From assembly GCA_965237575.1 (NCBI GenBank), contig CBDEGI010000002.1:744001-808000 (forward strand): a DNA stretch of 64,000 bases, given 5' to 3'. Each line of letters starts with the position of its first letter. Position 1 is the stretch's first letter. The translations under genes were made by a program, and so were the position numbers. This document shows, in pieces, positions 1-8,578 of this stretch. The stretch comes from JAKZVK01 sp965237575 (GTDB taxonomy: Bacteria > Acidobacteriota > Terriglobia > Bryobacterales > UBA6623). Below the pieces are notes generated by a model that was not told where the DNA came from, made no database searches, and worked only from the letters and a program-made list of their open reading frames with translations.

Positions 1-1274
1 CCGTCGCGCGCTTTGTAGCGGATCGTCTGCTGCTTGGCGAAGCGCATCTCACCCAGCCAGGGATTGCTGGTCGTGAGCCGCTTGGGCGACGAGCCGGCGG
101 CGAGCAGGTAGACCTCGGGCGGGTGTTCGGCGCTGTGGCGAACCAGCGCGGCATCGCCACTTTGCTTGGTTAGCGAGAAGCCGCGGAAGGCATGACCCTC
201 CGCTGCGGGGACCCACTCCTCCCGCCCGGAACCGTCGTGGCCCACCCGCCCCAGCATGGTCGACAGGCCCATGTCGGCCGCGAAGGCAACGGTCTGATCG
301 TCTTGCCAGGCGACGGCGGTCACGTGGCCCAAGAAGTCGGGCAGCACCTCGCGGGGCCTACTGCCGTCTGACTCGACTGCGACGAGCCGCCCTTCCATCG
401 GGTCGTTGCGATCGGCGCTCGAGATGACCGCGAGCCGTTTGCCGTCGGGACTCCAGGCGAACGACCCCATCTTGCCTGGCGGGTCGTAACGCCCATGGGT
501 CTTACCGTCCTTGGAATCGATGATGTGCAGACTGCGGTTCATGAACGTATCGTCGACCCCTGGCGTGGGGGCGAGAGTGACCGCGAGCCGGCCGCCCCGC
601 GGGGCCCAGTGCACGGTGGTAGCGGAACCGTCGAGATCGAGAGCGCGGGGCTTGTTTTCGCCTTCATTGCCGTCGGGGTCGATGTCGGCGATCCAGACGC
701 GCACGGGTTGCCATTGCTCCTCGAAGACTTCTTGACTGAAGCCCTGGTCGCGGAGTTTCTTCTCCCCTTTGGGTACCTCCTCGGTAGCGGTGAAGGCGAC
801 GCTCTTGCCGTCGGGGCTCCAGGAGTAGGACTTGATGTCGGTCGCATGGCTGACGAGCCGCCGCGACTCCCCGCCGGCGAGGGGGATCGAATAGAGCGAC
901 GCGTGCTCGTCGCCGGACCGCTTGGCGAGAAACGAAATCGCCTTGCCGGCAGGGGTCCAGGCGATGCCGCGGACGTTGACCTCGCCGCTGATGAAAGGAC
1001 GAGAGGGGCCGTCGCGATCGACCACGTGCAGCTCGGCCCAGGCGGGACCGTCCTTCTTGTTGAAGAGCTTGCGGGGAACGCCGAGGATGTACGCGATGTG
1101 CTGTCCGTCCGGTGCGATCTCGGCGGCGCGGACGGCCTTGAGGCGGGCGACATGCTCGGGCGTGAAGCGGTCGGCGGCGGCAGCGGCTTGGGTCGCCCAG
1201 GGAGTCAGCAGTAGGAACAGGACCGGAAGATTCTTCGGGAGGCGGGTTAGGTGGGATTTTCGGGGTACGCGCAT
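1..1274 (-). CDS. S9-family (acylaminoacyl-peptidase-like) secreted peptidase, N-terminal part
   Basis: The gene runs off the left edge, so only about 424 N-terminal codons are visible. It opens with an ATG at 1274 followed by a basic stretch and a hydrophobic segment ending near TPWATQAAA, a typical Sec signal. The mature part starts with FTPEHVARLKAVRAAEIAPDG and shows repeated TolB/DPP-type propeller blades (for example SYSWSPDGKSVAFTA and SFAWSPDGKRLAVIS), the usual N-terminal propeller of prolyl-oligopeptidase family enzymes. The alpha/beta-hydrolase catalytic domain with Ser-Asp-His would lie beyond the edge and is not seen, so a non-peptidase TolB-like protein cannot be excluded. Probable role: periplasmic peptide degradation. 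Confidence 0.75.
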   Translation of the reverse strand, partial: MRVPRKSHLTRLPKNLPVLFLLLTPWATQAAAAADRFTPEHVARLKAVRAAEIAPDGQHIAYILGVPRKLFNKKDGPAWAELHVVDRDGPSRPFISGEVNVRGIAWTPAGKAISFLAKRSGDEHASLYSIPLAGGESRRLVSHATDIKSYSWSPDGKSVAFTATEEVPKGEKKLRDQGFSQEVFEEQWQPVRVWIADIDPDGNEGENKPRALDLDGSATTVHWAPRGGRLAVTLAPTPGVDDTFMNRSLHIIDSKDGKTHGRYDPPGKMGSFAWSPDGKRLAVISSADRNDPMEGRLVAVESDGSRPREVLPDFLGHVTAVAWQDDQTVAFAADMGLSTMLGRVGHDGSGREEWVPAAEGHAFRGFSLTKQSGDAALVRHSAEHPPEVYLLAAGSSPKRLTTSNPWLGEMRFAKQQTIRYKARD

Positions 1275-1489
1275 GGGCGGAGGGGTCCTTCACTTACTCA
1301 ATGTCGTATTATCCCAGAGCGGTTTGTTTGGGTTGTATTCGCCAGGACCACGACATCGGAGCGCCCCGGTGCGGTCGCCGGCAGAGGGGGATCGGGTCAC
1401 GAACGCTGGTGACTGTCCGGAGCCTAAGAGGCGCCGGTCGGGGGATTTACCCCTCGCTTGCGCTCGGGGCTCTGTTGCTTGCGGGAAGG

Positions 1490-3304
1490 CTATTCTTCCT
1501 GGGAGGCGTTGTACGGTGCTAGATGCGCGGACTCGTTGGTCACCTCAGCGAGCCAAACCTTGCGGTCCTTGAAATAGTCGATCAGCTCCTGGTTGCGCCG
1601 CGGGTCGAAATCGCGCGCCCAGACGATCTTCTGGTCATCAATGTTCGCCCCGTTGTAGACCCAGTCGTAGTGGTAGACGTGACTCTCGCCATAGCGAAGC
1701 AAGACGAGGTGGCGCCCTTCCTCGGCTTCGAGACGCTGCGCTGCTAGAAACCGTTGATAGAGTGGTTGGAGCCGATCGGGAAGCTGACGGCGCTGTTTGT
1801 GGCGATAAAGAGTATTCTCGGGAGTCGCATACGCTCGTTCGACTTGCCACCAGCCGATAGACACCAGTGCCATCCAGGGAAGCAAGACCACCATGGCTCG
1901 GCCGGGCGAGCGGCCTTTGCCGCCGGCCACCCACAGGTGCCGTAGGCACTGGACCAGGAACACCCAAACGACACCCGTCAGGGACGCCCAGTAGTGTGCT
2001 TGAAAGGAAATGGCCACGGTCGAGCCCGCCATCACAACGACGAAACAACACAATAGAAATCGGATTCGGCGGTCGAATACAACCCAGGGCAGCATTACCA
2101 TCGGCACGAGCATGAGCGGACCTAAGTAAAGATGCCACTCGTCGAGATACTCGCGGAAGCGAGTCATCAGGAAGGCTTTCGGGGTAGCGATGTTGTTGTA
2201 GTGGTAGAGGCCGACGTTGACGTACACGTCCCGTACGATCGTGTTGTTGTATTCGCGATCCAGGTCAACGGACTGCCAGGGAAACAGGGGACCGATCGCG
2301 TATCGACGATGGTTTTCCAGATAAGGGAAGGTGGCGGGGTCTGACGTAGTCCGCCAATTGTAGAAACCTATCCATGCAAGACCCAGTACCAGAATGGCGC
2401 TAGCCGGGACTGCAAAATCCGTCACTACCAGAATGGCGCTAGCCGGGACTGCAAAATCCGTCAGCCATACCCGAAGCCGTCGGCGATAGTTCTTCCATAA
2501 GTTCAACAGGACCCCGACAAGAAGCGGCAGACTGGTAAAGAGTCCCTCATAAGGCCGACTGTTCGCCAGGATGATGATCCCAACCGCAAAAAGCAGGGCA
2601 TCTCCTACGTTGAGCCGGCGATCGAGTCGACGATACGCGCCAAAAGCGAGAGCTCCCCCAATGGCCGCTACCGCGCCGCCGTAATAGCTGTTCATCCAGT
2701 ACGAGTGAATGCCCAACCGGGCGCCCGCCAGTAGCGCTCCGAACAACGCCCAGCCGGGAGGCAGCCAGGCCTGGAGCATCCAACACAGGGCGGCACACAT
2801 AACTCCGACGCTCAGCCATACGCCGATCCAGGGGCATCCCAGGATCGTACCCACTGCGAGGAACATACCTTGCGCCGGCGGATATTTAGAAACATAATGG
2901 GGCCAGAAATTGGTGTACACCGTTTCAAAGTGAATCCACTTTGGATGTCCGGGGTTTGATAGTCTGCCCGAAGCGAAAGTTTCTCCCGCCAACAAAAAGC
3001 TGAACTCGTCCGGTATGCGCGGAACCGGCACCGGCAAGACCGGGAGCAGGGCAGCGCGCAACAGCAAAACCCACGTCCCGGCGAACAGGACGGCAAGCTT
3101 CTTTCGCCGCGCCAGCCGGGCGAAGAAACTTCGCGGTTTCTCCAGCCACGACACACTCCTGCGATTCAGAACGAAGCCTAGGAGGATGACGGCGGCGGCG
3201 AGTACCAACTCGCTGTCGCCCCCGGCGAGATGATAGATCCAGACGACTGGCCACACCAGGAACCAGACCACGGTAACCGCTATGCGCAGGAAGCGGCTCA
3301 TCAT
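1490..3304 (-). CDS. GT-C type membrane glycosyltransferase (PMT/ArnT-like)
   Basis: A 604-residue polytopic membrane protein. The first periplasmic loop holds an acidic pair at residues 99-100 (IPDEFSFLLAGETF), followed by HFETVY and SKYPPAQG. This arrangement is typical of GT-C enzymes that move sugars from polyprenyl-phosphate donors to an envelope acceptor. The start overlaps the stop of the upstream paralogue by four bases (ATGA at 3301-3304), indicating translational coupling. A 39-bp tandem duplication (2387-2464) adds 13 residues (VTDFAVPASAILV twice) to a membrane segment near residues 281-306. The acceptor and sugar are not predictable. Naming as a GT-C protein rests on the loop motif and topology. 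Confidence 0.7.
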   Translation of the reverse strand: MMSRFLRIAVTVVWFLVWPVVWIYHLAGGDSELVLAAAVILLGFVLNRRSVSWLEKPRSFFARLARRKKLAVLFAGTWVLLLRAALLPVLPVPVPRIPDEFSFLLAGETFASGRLSNPGHPKWIHFETVYTNFWPHYVSKYPPAQGMFLAVGTILGCPWIGVWLSVGVMCAALCWMLQAWLPPGWALFGALLAGARLGIHSYWMNSYYGGAVAAIGGALAFGAYRRLDRRLNVGDALLFAVGIIILANSRPYEGLFTSLPLLVGVLLNLWKNYRRRLRVWLTDFAVPASAILVVTDFAVPASAILVLGLAWIGFYNWRTTSDPATFPYLENHRRYAIGPLFPWQSVDLDREYNNTIVRDVYVNVGLYHYNNIATPKAFLMTRFREYLDEWHLYLGPLMLVPMVMLPWVVFDRRIRFLLCCFVVVMAGSTVAISFQAHYWASLTGVVWVFLVQCLRHLWVAGGKGRSPGRAMVVLLPWMALVSIGWWQVERAYATPENTLYRHKQRRQLPDRLQPLYQRFLAAQRLEAEEGRHLVLLRYGESHVYHYDWVYNGANIDDQKIVWARDFDPRRNQELIDYFKDRKVWLAEVTNESAHLAPYNASQEE

Positions 3305-5085
3305 TCCTCCCTCGGGGAGCGGAGCGGATACGGTGACAGCCTGGGGGGATCAAGGTCCGCCTCAACCAACCACGCACGGCGGTTGTCGAAGTACCTCAGA
3401 AGCTCGGTGTTCTGTGTCGGCGCCATCTCCCGCGCCCATACCACCTTGGCGGCGTCAACGTCGGCGCCGCCAAAAACCCACTCATTCACAGGGTCATGAC
3501 CCGGGCCATAGCGCACGATTGCTAGGTGGGAACCTGCCTTCGCTTCGAGCTGATCGGCTACAAGCGGGCGGTTCTGCATCGGGTGCGTCTTGCCGGGACA
3601 GTAACAGAGGGCCCAATTGTTGTACGGTTCTTCGGGCGCGAGCCGGGCGATCGATTCCCACAGACACCCTGCGAACAAGACGACCGCAGCCACCGGTATT
3701 AGCGTGACAACCCTTCGCCCCACAGGACGGCCGCGCCACCGCCAGACACTCACATAGCGCAGCGACTGCACAAAGAATAACCAAATCAGTCCCAGGGCCG
3801 GGGCCCAGTAGTGCGGCTGAATCCAGATCGACAAGCCGGCTCCCGCCAGCACCAGCGCCACAGTTACCGCCGCTGACTTGGTTCTGCGGTTCCAAAGAGC
3901 CCAAGGCAGAGCGACCAAGGGAAGACTGAGCAGGGGGCCGACGAAGAATTCCCACTGCAAGATCAACTGGTTTCTCCGAGCCAGAAAGGGGTCGTCGCGG
4001 AAATCACGTAGGTAGTCGACCTCGTGCCCCGCGAAGTAGTCCTCGATGGGTTGATGGCGGTACTCCGGTTTCGGCCGTTCAGACTGCAAAAGGAAGAGCT
4101 GCGGTGTCACCGAGTACTGCTCGCGGTAAACGTCGTAGGGCAGCTTGAGTGGATCGCCGGTCACACGGGCGTGATAGAAGCCCATCGCCGTGAATCCGAG
4201 CAGCATCACAACCATGATCGGCAATGCCACACGAGGGCACCATTGCTTCCAGTCTTTTCGCCGCGTCCATGCCAGCCGCAGCAGGAGCGCGGCCATGGGC
4301 GTCACGCTCAAGACGAGCCCTTCGAAGGGGCGAGTGTTGGCCACGAGGAGGAGACCGAACCCGAAGAGCAAGGCGTCGGAAACGTGAAACCGTTTCCACA
4401 ACCGTGGATAGGCGCCCAGCACCAGCGCCCCGCCAAGAGCAGCAAGCGCCCCACCCCAGTAGCTATTCATCCAATAGCTTGCGATCCCCACCCGCAGGGC
4501 GACGAGGCCACCTCCCAGCAGCGCCCAGCCTGGCGGGAGCCAGCCCTGCAGCATCCAGCAGATCGCCGCACACATCACCGCGGCGCTCAACCATACGCCA
4601 AACCACAGATGTCCCAGAACCACCTCGCCGAAAGCGAGTAACAAGCCCTGCGCAGGCGGATACTTCGAGGCGTAGGTCGGCTGCTGGTTGATGTGGAAGG
4701 TTTCAAAGTGGACCCACATGGGATGAGTGGGATTCGTGACGCGTCCGGATGCGAAGGTATCCGCGGCTAACAAGTAGCTGAACTCGTCGTGCACGATTGG
4801 AACGGGTTTTGGCAGGACCGGCAGAAGAGCGGCGCGCACAATGAGTACGAGCAGCCCGACGGCTGCCACGGAGAGCCGGGGTCGCCGCGCGAGACCGCGC
4901 AGTGATTCCGTCACCCGGCGAACCATTCTCAGTCCGAACCGTGGCGCAGCCAAGGCGAGTACAACGACTACCGCGGTGACGATCAGCTCGGCGTTCCAGC
5001 GGACGATCTGGTAGAACCACAGCACGATCCAGAGGGACAAGAACCCGATCGTGACCGCCTGGCGGGAAAGAGAATGTCTCTGCAT
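3301..5085 (-). CDS. GT-C type membrane glycosyltransferase, paralogue
   Basis: About 594 residues from the ATG at 5085; a TTG five codons upstream (5100) is an alternative start. It is clearly paralogous to the downstream gene: the same order of hydrophobic segments, the same acidic loop (VHDEFSYLLAADTF, then HPMWVHFETF and SKYPPAQG) and the same C-terminal region ending in a YFDNRRAWLVE block. The two genes overlap by four bases and were probably made by tandem duplication followed by strong divergence. They may glycosylate different acceptors or form a pair acting on one lipid-linked substrate. It is transcribed away from the GT4 operon beginning at 5517. Confidence 0.7.
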   Translation of the reverse strand: MQRHSLSRQAVTIGFLSLWIVLWFYQIVRWNAELIVTAVVVVLALAAPRFGLRMVRRVTESLRGLARRPRLSVAAVGLLVLIVRAALLPVLPKPVPIVHDEFSYLLAADTFASGRVTNPTHPMWVHFETFHINQQPTYASKYPPAQGLLLAFGEVVLGHLWFGVWLSAAVMCAAICWMLQGWLPPGWALLGGGLVALRVGIASYWMNSYWGGALAALGGALVLGAYPRLWKRFHVSDALLFGFGLLLVANTRPFEGLVLSVTPMAALLLRLAWTRRKDWKQWCPRVALPIMVVMLLGFTAMGFYHARVTGDPLKLPYDVYREQYSVTPQLFLLQSERPKPEYRHQPIEDYFAGHEVDYLRDFRDDPFLARRNQLILQWEFFVGPLLSLPLVALPWALWNRRTKSAAVTVALVLAGAGLSIWIQPHYWAPALGLIWLFFVQSLRYVSVWRWRGRPVGRRVVTLIPVAAVVLFAGCLWESIARLAPEEPYNNWALCYCPGKTHPMQNRPLVADQLEAKAGSHLAIVRYGPGHDPVNEWVFGGADVDAAKVVWAREMAPTQNTELLRYFDNRRAWLVEADLDPPRLSPYPLRSPREE

Positions 5086-5516
5086 CGGTGCTGGAATCAA
5101 CCCTGAAACAAAGTTGTCATTTCTTGCAGGCTTGGGCGCCTTGCCGTTTGTCCCGCCGGCCGAGCAACTCCGTGTCCCAGCGTATCATCTGGAAGATGCA
5201 AAGTTAGATCTGGATCGCCAGGCAGAGCGGCATGATGGCTTTGCGAAAGGGTCAGTGGCTCGGGATTGAAATCGCGGTACTGGCGACGTGTCGGCCGCCG
5301 GAGAGGCCGGACTCTTACTCCCAGGGGTCGGCAGCCGCTTCGAAAAGTCTAGTCGCCGAAGGCGAAGCGGCGTACGGCCGGCAGGCGTTTGCCGCCGCTA
5401 TCGGTGGCATCCGAAGCGTCTTCTAAGGCGGTACCCCCATCCCCCGTCTCTGGGATTCCTCTACCCTAAGAGAGAGGCCACGAAGGCACGTCGAGACGCC
5501 GACTCTACCCTCATGG
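5086..5516. other. Divergent intergenic region
   Basis: About 430 bp separate the GT-C pair (leftward) from the GT4 operon (rightward), so promoters for both should lie here. I see no convincing sigma-70 boxes, riboswitch, gene remnant or strong hairpin. Confidence 0.5.
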
Positions 5517-6758
5517 GTGCCGGCCGGCAGGCGAGAACACGTGCGAATCCTGAGTATCGCCACGACCCACCCGCGCTGGGAAGGAGATAGCGAGCCCGCG
5601 TTCGTCTTCAACCTGAATCGCGAATTGGTCCGGCTGGGCCACAAAGTGACGACGGTGCTGCCACACGCCGCGGGCGCGCGCCGCGAAGAGGTGGTGGATG
5701 GAGTTCGGCTGAAGCGGTTCCGTTACTTCTTGCCCGAAGCGCGGCAACGGCTCTGCTACGACGGCGGGACGCTGCCCAACCTGAGGAAACGCTGGAGTGC
5801 CCGGCTGAATCTGCCTTTCTTTCTCGTTGCTCAGTGCTTCGCCATCGCGCGGGAGTTAGGGAGCGACTCCTATGATCTGATCCACTCTCATTGGCTAATA
5901 CCGCAGGGTTTCTTCGCCGCCTTTATCGGCCGTTGGAAGAAAGTTCCTCTTGTAGTAACCGCTCACGGCGGCGACGTGTACACTCGCAGTTCACTGTTTC
6001 GCAGTCTTAACCGCGCCGTGCTGAGGCGTTGTTCCCGACCGACCGTTGTCAGCAGCCGGGTCGATCAGCAGGTCAAGAGCCTCGTCCCGGGCGTGTCGAC
6101 CGAAACGATCTCGATGGGGGTGAGTGTGTCGGCGTTCCGTCCCGACCGACGCTCAACGTCTCTCAGAGAGCGAATCGGAGGCGAGCCGCAACTCTTGTTT
6201 GTGGGAAGACTTGCGGAAAAGAAGGGTGCCGTCTACCTTCTGCGGGCCATGCCCATGATCGTGCGTCGTTTTCCCAACGCCAAGTTGGCGTTGATTGGTT
6301 CGGGTCCCGAGGAGGACGCTATCCGCCGCGAGATCAAGGAACTGGGGCTGGAAACTCATGTCGTCCAACTGGGGAAGGTGGCGCAGGAGAGGATGCCCGA
6401 CTATATGGCATCCGCCGATGTTTTCGTGATGCCCTCCGTCGTTGCGGCCAGCGGGGACACGGAGGGGCTGCCGGTGGTGCTGATGGAGGCGCTTGCCAGC
6501 GGTACACCGGTGGTCTGCAGCGACGTGGGAGGTGTTTCCGACCTCATCAAGCACGGTGAGACCGGCCTTCTCGCTCGAGAAAAGGATGCCGACAACCTCG
6601 GCCGGCAATGTATCGCGATGCTCGATGACGAGGCGCTGCGAAAGGCTACCGCCGAGCGCGGCCGAGCTCTCGTTCAGCAGCGTTTCAGTTGGCCCACCGT
6701 CGCCTTGGCCTTCGAGGCGGTCTTTCACGACTGCGTGTCCGGGGACCGGGACAAGTGA
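5517..6758 (+). CDS. GT4-family glycosyltransferase
   Basis: A 413-residue cytoplasmic glycosyltransferase of the GT-B fold. The N-terminal domain begins VRILSIATTHPRWEGD and contains LIHSHWLIPQGF. The C-terminal donor domain shows LLFVGRLAEKKG and the conserved acidic block TEGLPVVLMEALASGTPVV (around residues 315-330), the E-x7-E signature of family 4, followed by GGVSDLIKHGETGLL. The GTG at 5517 gives the longest frame; a second GTG at 5541, just before the conserved core, is an equally plausible start. It heads a three-gene rightward operon with a methyltransferase and a flippase-like protein. Confidence 0.88.
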   Translation: MPAGRREHVRILSIATTHPRWEGDSEPAFVFNLNRELVRLGHKVTTVLPHAAGARREEVVDGVRLKRFRYFLPEARQRLCYDGGTLPNLRKRWSARLNLPFFLVAQCFAIARELGSDSYDLIHSHWLIPQGFFAAFIGRWKKVPLVVTAHGGDVYTRSSLFRSLNRAVLRRCSRPTVVSSRVDQQVKSLVPGVSTETISMGVSVSAFRPDRRSTSLRERIGGEPQLLFVGRLAEKKGAVYLLRAMPMIVRRFPNAKLALIGSGPEEDAIRREIKELGLETHVVQLGKVAQERMPDYMASADVFVMPSVVAASGDTEGLPVVLMEALASGTPVVCSDVGGVSDLIKHGETGLLAREKDADNLGRQCIAMLDDEALRKATAERGRALVQQRFSWPTVALAFEAVFHDCVSGDRDK

Positions 6759-6775
6759 CTGCTTCGCCAGCGGAG

Positions 6776-7516
6776 ATGAAGCCGATGGGCGGGTTTCTCT
6801 CTTTCCTGAAAAGGCAGCGGTGGCTCGTTGAAGAGAACCTCGCGCGCAAACGCAAGTCGCACACGTTCTCCCTCGCCCGCTACCTCTTGCACAAGCGCCT
6901 GGCGCTCCTCATTAAGACCTACGTTGATGGTGTTTGCCTGGATGCCGGGTCCGGGCATTCTCCGTTTAAGGAATCGCTCACCGCTATGGCAACGCGAGTG
7001 GTCACGGTGGACTCCGAGAACCGATCGGGCGAAGTGGACCTTATCGCCGACATTCAGAACATGCCTAGCATTGCGGACGCCTCCATGGACACCGTCTTGT
7101 GCAGCCAGGTGCTGGAGCACGTGCCGCGGCCCTGCGACGCGATTAGCGAGATGTACCGCGTTCTTAAGGACAATGGGCACGTCATTCTTTCTGTTCCGCA
7201 CCTGTCTCCCATCCACGAAGCGCCTCACGATTACTTCCGCTACACCGAATACGGACTGAACTCTCTTCTTACAAGCCGCGGCTTTCGCGTACTTGAACTG
7301 CATCCGGCTGGAGGTCTACTCAGTTTCCTTGCTCACCCGGCAACCAGCCTCACGGTTTCACTCTTCGCTTCGGTGCCGGGTCTGAGGACGCTCGCTTGGT
7401 TCTGCAACTATGTTCTTCTGGTTCGATTGCTGGAACCGGTCGACAGGGTCTTTGGGATGTTGAGCGTCTTTCCTGTCAACTATGTGGTTGTCGCGCGGAA
7501 AATCTCGCATGCCTGA
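6776..7516 (+). CDS. Class I SAM-dependent methyltransferase
   Basis: A 246-residue protein starting at the ATG at 6776, 17 bp after the GT4 stop; an upstream in-frame start at 6689 would overlap the GT4 gene and is less likely. Motif I is CLDAGSGHSPF (near residue 55), followed by VVTVDSENRSGEVDLIADIQNMP, the acidic residue binding the SAM ribose, and SQVLEHVPRP, typical of Methyltransf_11. A hydrophobic stretch near the C-terminus suggests membrane association. In this setting it probably methylates a sugar or a lipid-linked intermediate. Substrate unknown. Confidence 0.82.
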   Translation: MKPMGGFLSFLKRQRWLVEENLARKRKSHTFSLARYLLHKRLALLIKTYVDGVCLDAGSGHSPFKESLTAMATRVVTVDSENRSGEVDLIADIQNMPSIADASMDTVLCSQVLEHVPRPCDAISEMYRVLKDNGHVILSVPHLSPIHEAPHDYFRYTEYGLNSLLTSRGFRVLELHPAGGLLSFLAHPATSLTVSLFASVPGLRTLAWFCNYVLLVRLLEPVDRVFGMLSVFPVNYVVVARKISHA

Positions 7517-7594
7517 AGCGCGCCACAATCGTGTCAAAACGACGCAAACGCAAAAGCGGTTCGGGCTCTCTCGAGCACGAAGAGGCACTGTACC

Positions 7595-8500
7595 ATGAGC
7601 TTGCCCACACGGTTGTTGATTTCGAGCCTGCTTCTGGCCGTAGTCGTGTGGTGGGCTGGTGCTGCAGAGGTGCTGACGTCCTTTGCCGCTCTGGACCCAA
7701 AGTGGCTGGCGCTGATGATGCTGTCCACACTGGTGTTTGTCGTCCTAGGAGCCGGCAAGGTCGAAGTGTTGACCGTGGCGCTTCTCCCCGGGATCAGCAA
7801 GGTGCTCATTGTGAGCGGATACTTGTGCTCCTTCGCCTGGGGTGTATTCGCGCCGGGCAAACTCGGGGAACTGACCTACGCTCACTACCTTTCCAGAGGG
7901 GGCGGCAGCCTCGGCGTCGGGCTTGCCGTCGTGGTGTTGGACAAAGCGATTACGTTCAGTTTGTTTGGCCTGACAGGGTCACTCGGTCTTTTGTTCTATC
8001 TCGGAGGTCGTGAAGCGCTGGCAGTGGGCTCCCTTGTGGCGCTTCTACTAGGGGCTGGTGTACTGGCCGTTCGTCACGGGGCGCTCCGGTTGTGGGTCCG
8101 ACGAACGTTCCTCCGATCGCGGGAAGCACAGTTCGCGGGCTTCTCCAAGAGTCTGGAGGCCCTGGTCCGCGGCCACCGGCCGGCCCTGCTGGCCAACGGA
8201 GTGCTTACCCTATTCCGGATCGTTGTTCTGGGGTTCACGATGCAGGCGGGTTTCCGGGCATTTGGCGTTGATCCTGATCTCCTTTCGGTCGTCATGATCG
8301 TCGCCATGGTCCAGATCACGAGTTGGATTCCGATCACCGTCTCTGGATTGGGGCTCACACATGGCACCGCGGCCGTGCTGTTCTCGAACTTCTGTGGACT
8401 CGATAGGGCGGTGGTCGTCGATGTGTTCCTTGTCGGGTCCATCCTCACCTACCTGTTGGGCGCCGTGATTCTGGGCACCGTTCGCCAACGGATCGACTAG
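7595..8500 (+). CDS. Flippase-like integral membrane protein (LPG synthase TM / AglD / UPF0104 type)
   Basis: A 301-residue protein with about eight hydrophobic segments and no soluble domain. The order of segments, a central LCSFAWGVFAPGKLGELTYAHYLS region and the C-terminal ITVSGLGLTHGTAAVLF block match the lysylphosphatidylglycerol-synthase transmembrane family. Members are often found beside glycosyltransferases and are suspected lipid or lipid-linked sugar translocators. It is the last gene of the 5517-8500 operon. The transported molecule cannot be deduced. Confidence 0.72.
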   Translation: MSLPTRLLISSLLLAVVVWWAGAAEVLTSFAALDPKWLALMMLSTLVFVVLGAGKVEVLTVALLPGISKVLIVSGYLCSFAWGVFAPGKLGELTYAHYLSRGGGSLGVGLAVVVLDKAITFSLFGLTGSLGLLFYLGGREALAVGSLVALLLGAGVLAVRHGALRLWVRRTFLRSREAQFAGFSKSLEALVRGHRPALLANGVLTLFRIVVLGFTMQAGFRAFGVDPDLLSVVMIVAMVQITSWIPITVSGLGLTHGTAAVLFSNFCGLDRAVVVDVFLVGSILTYLLGAVILGTVRQRID

Positions 8501-8578
8501 CCTGCATTCCCCGCCCTGTACCTTGCGGGGAGACCCGGCCCTGAACCGTGTCGACACTGCGTCTTCGGTCCTGACAGA

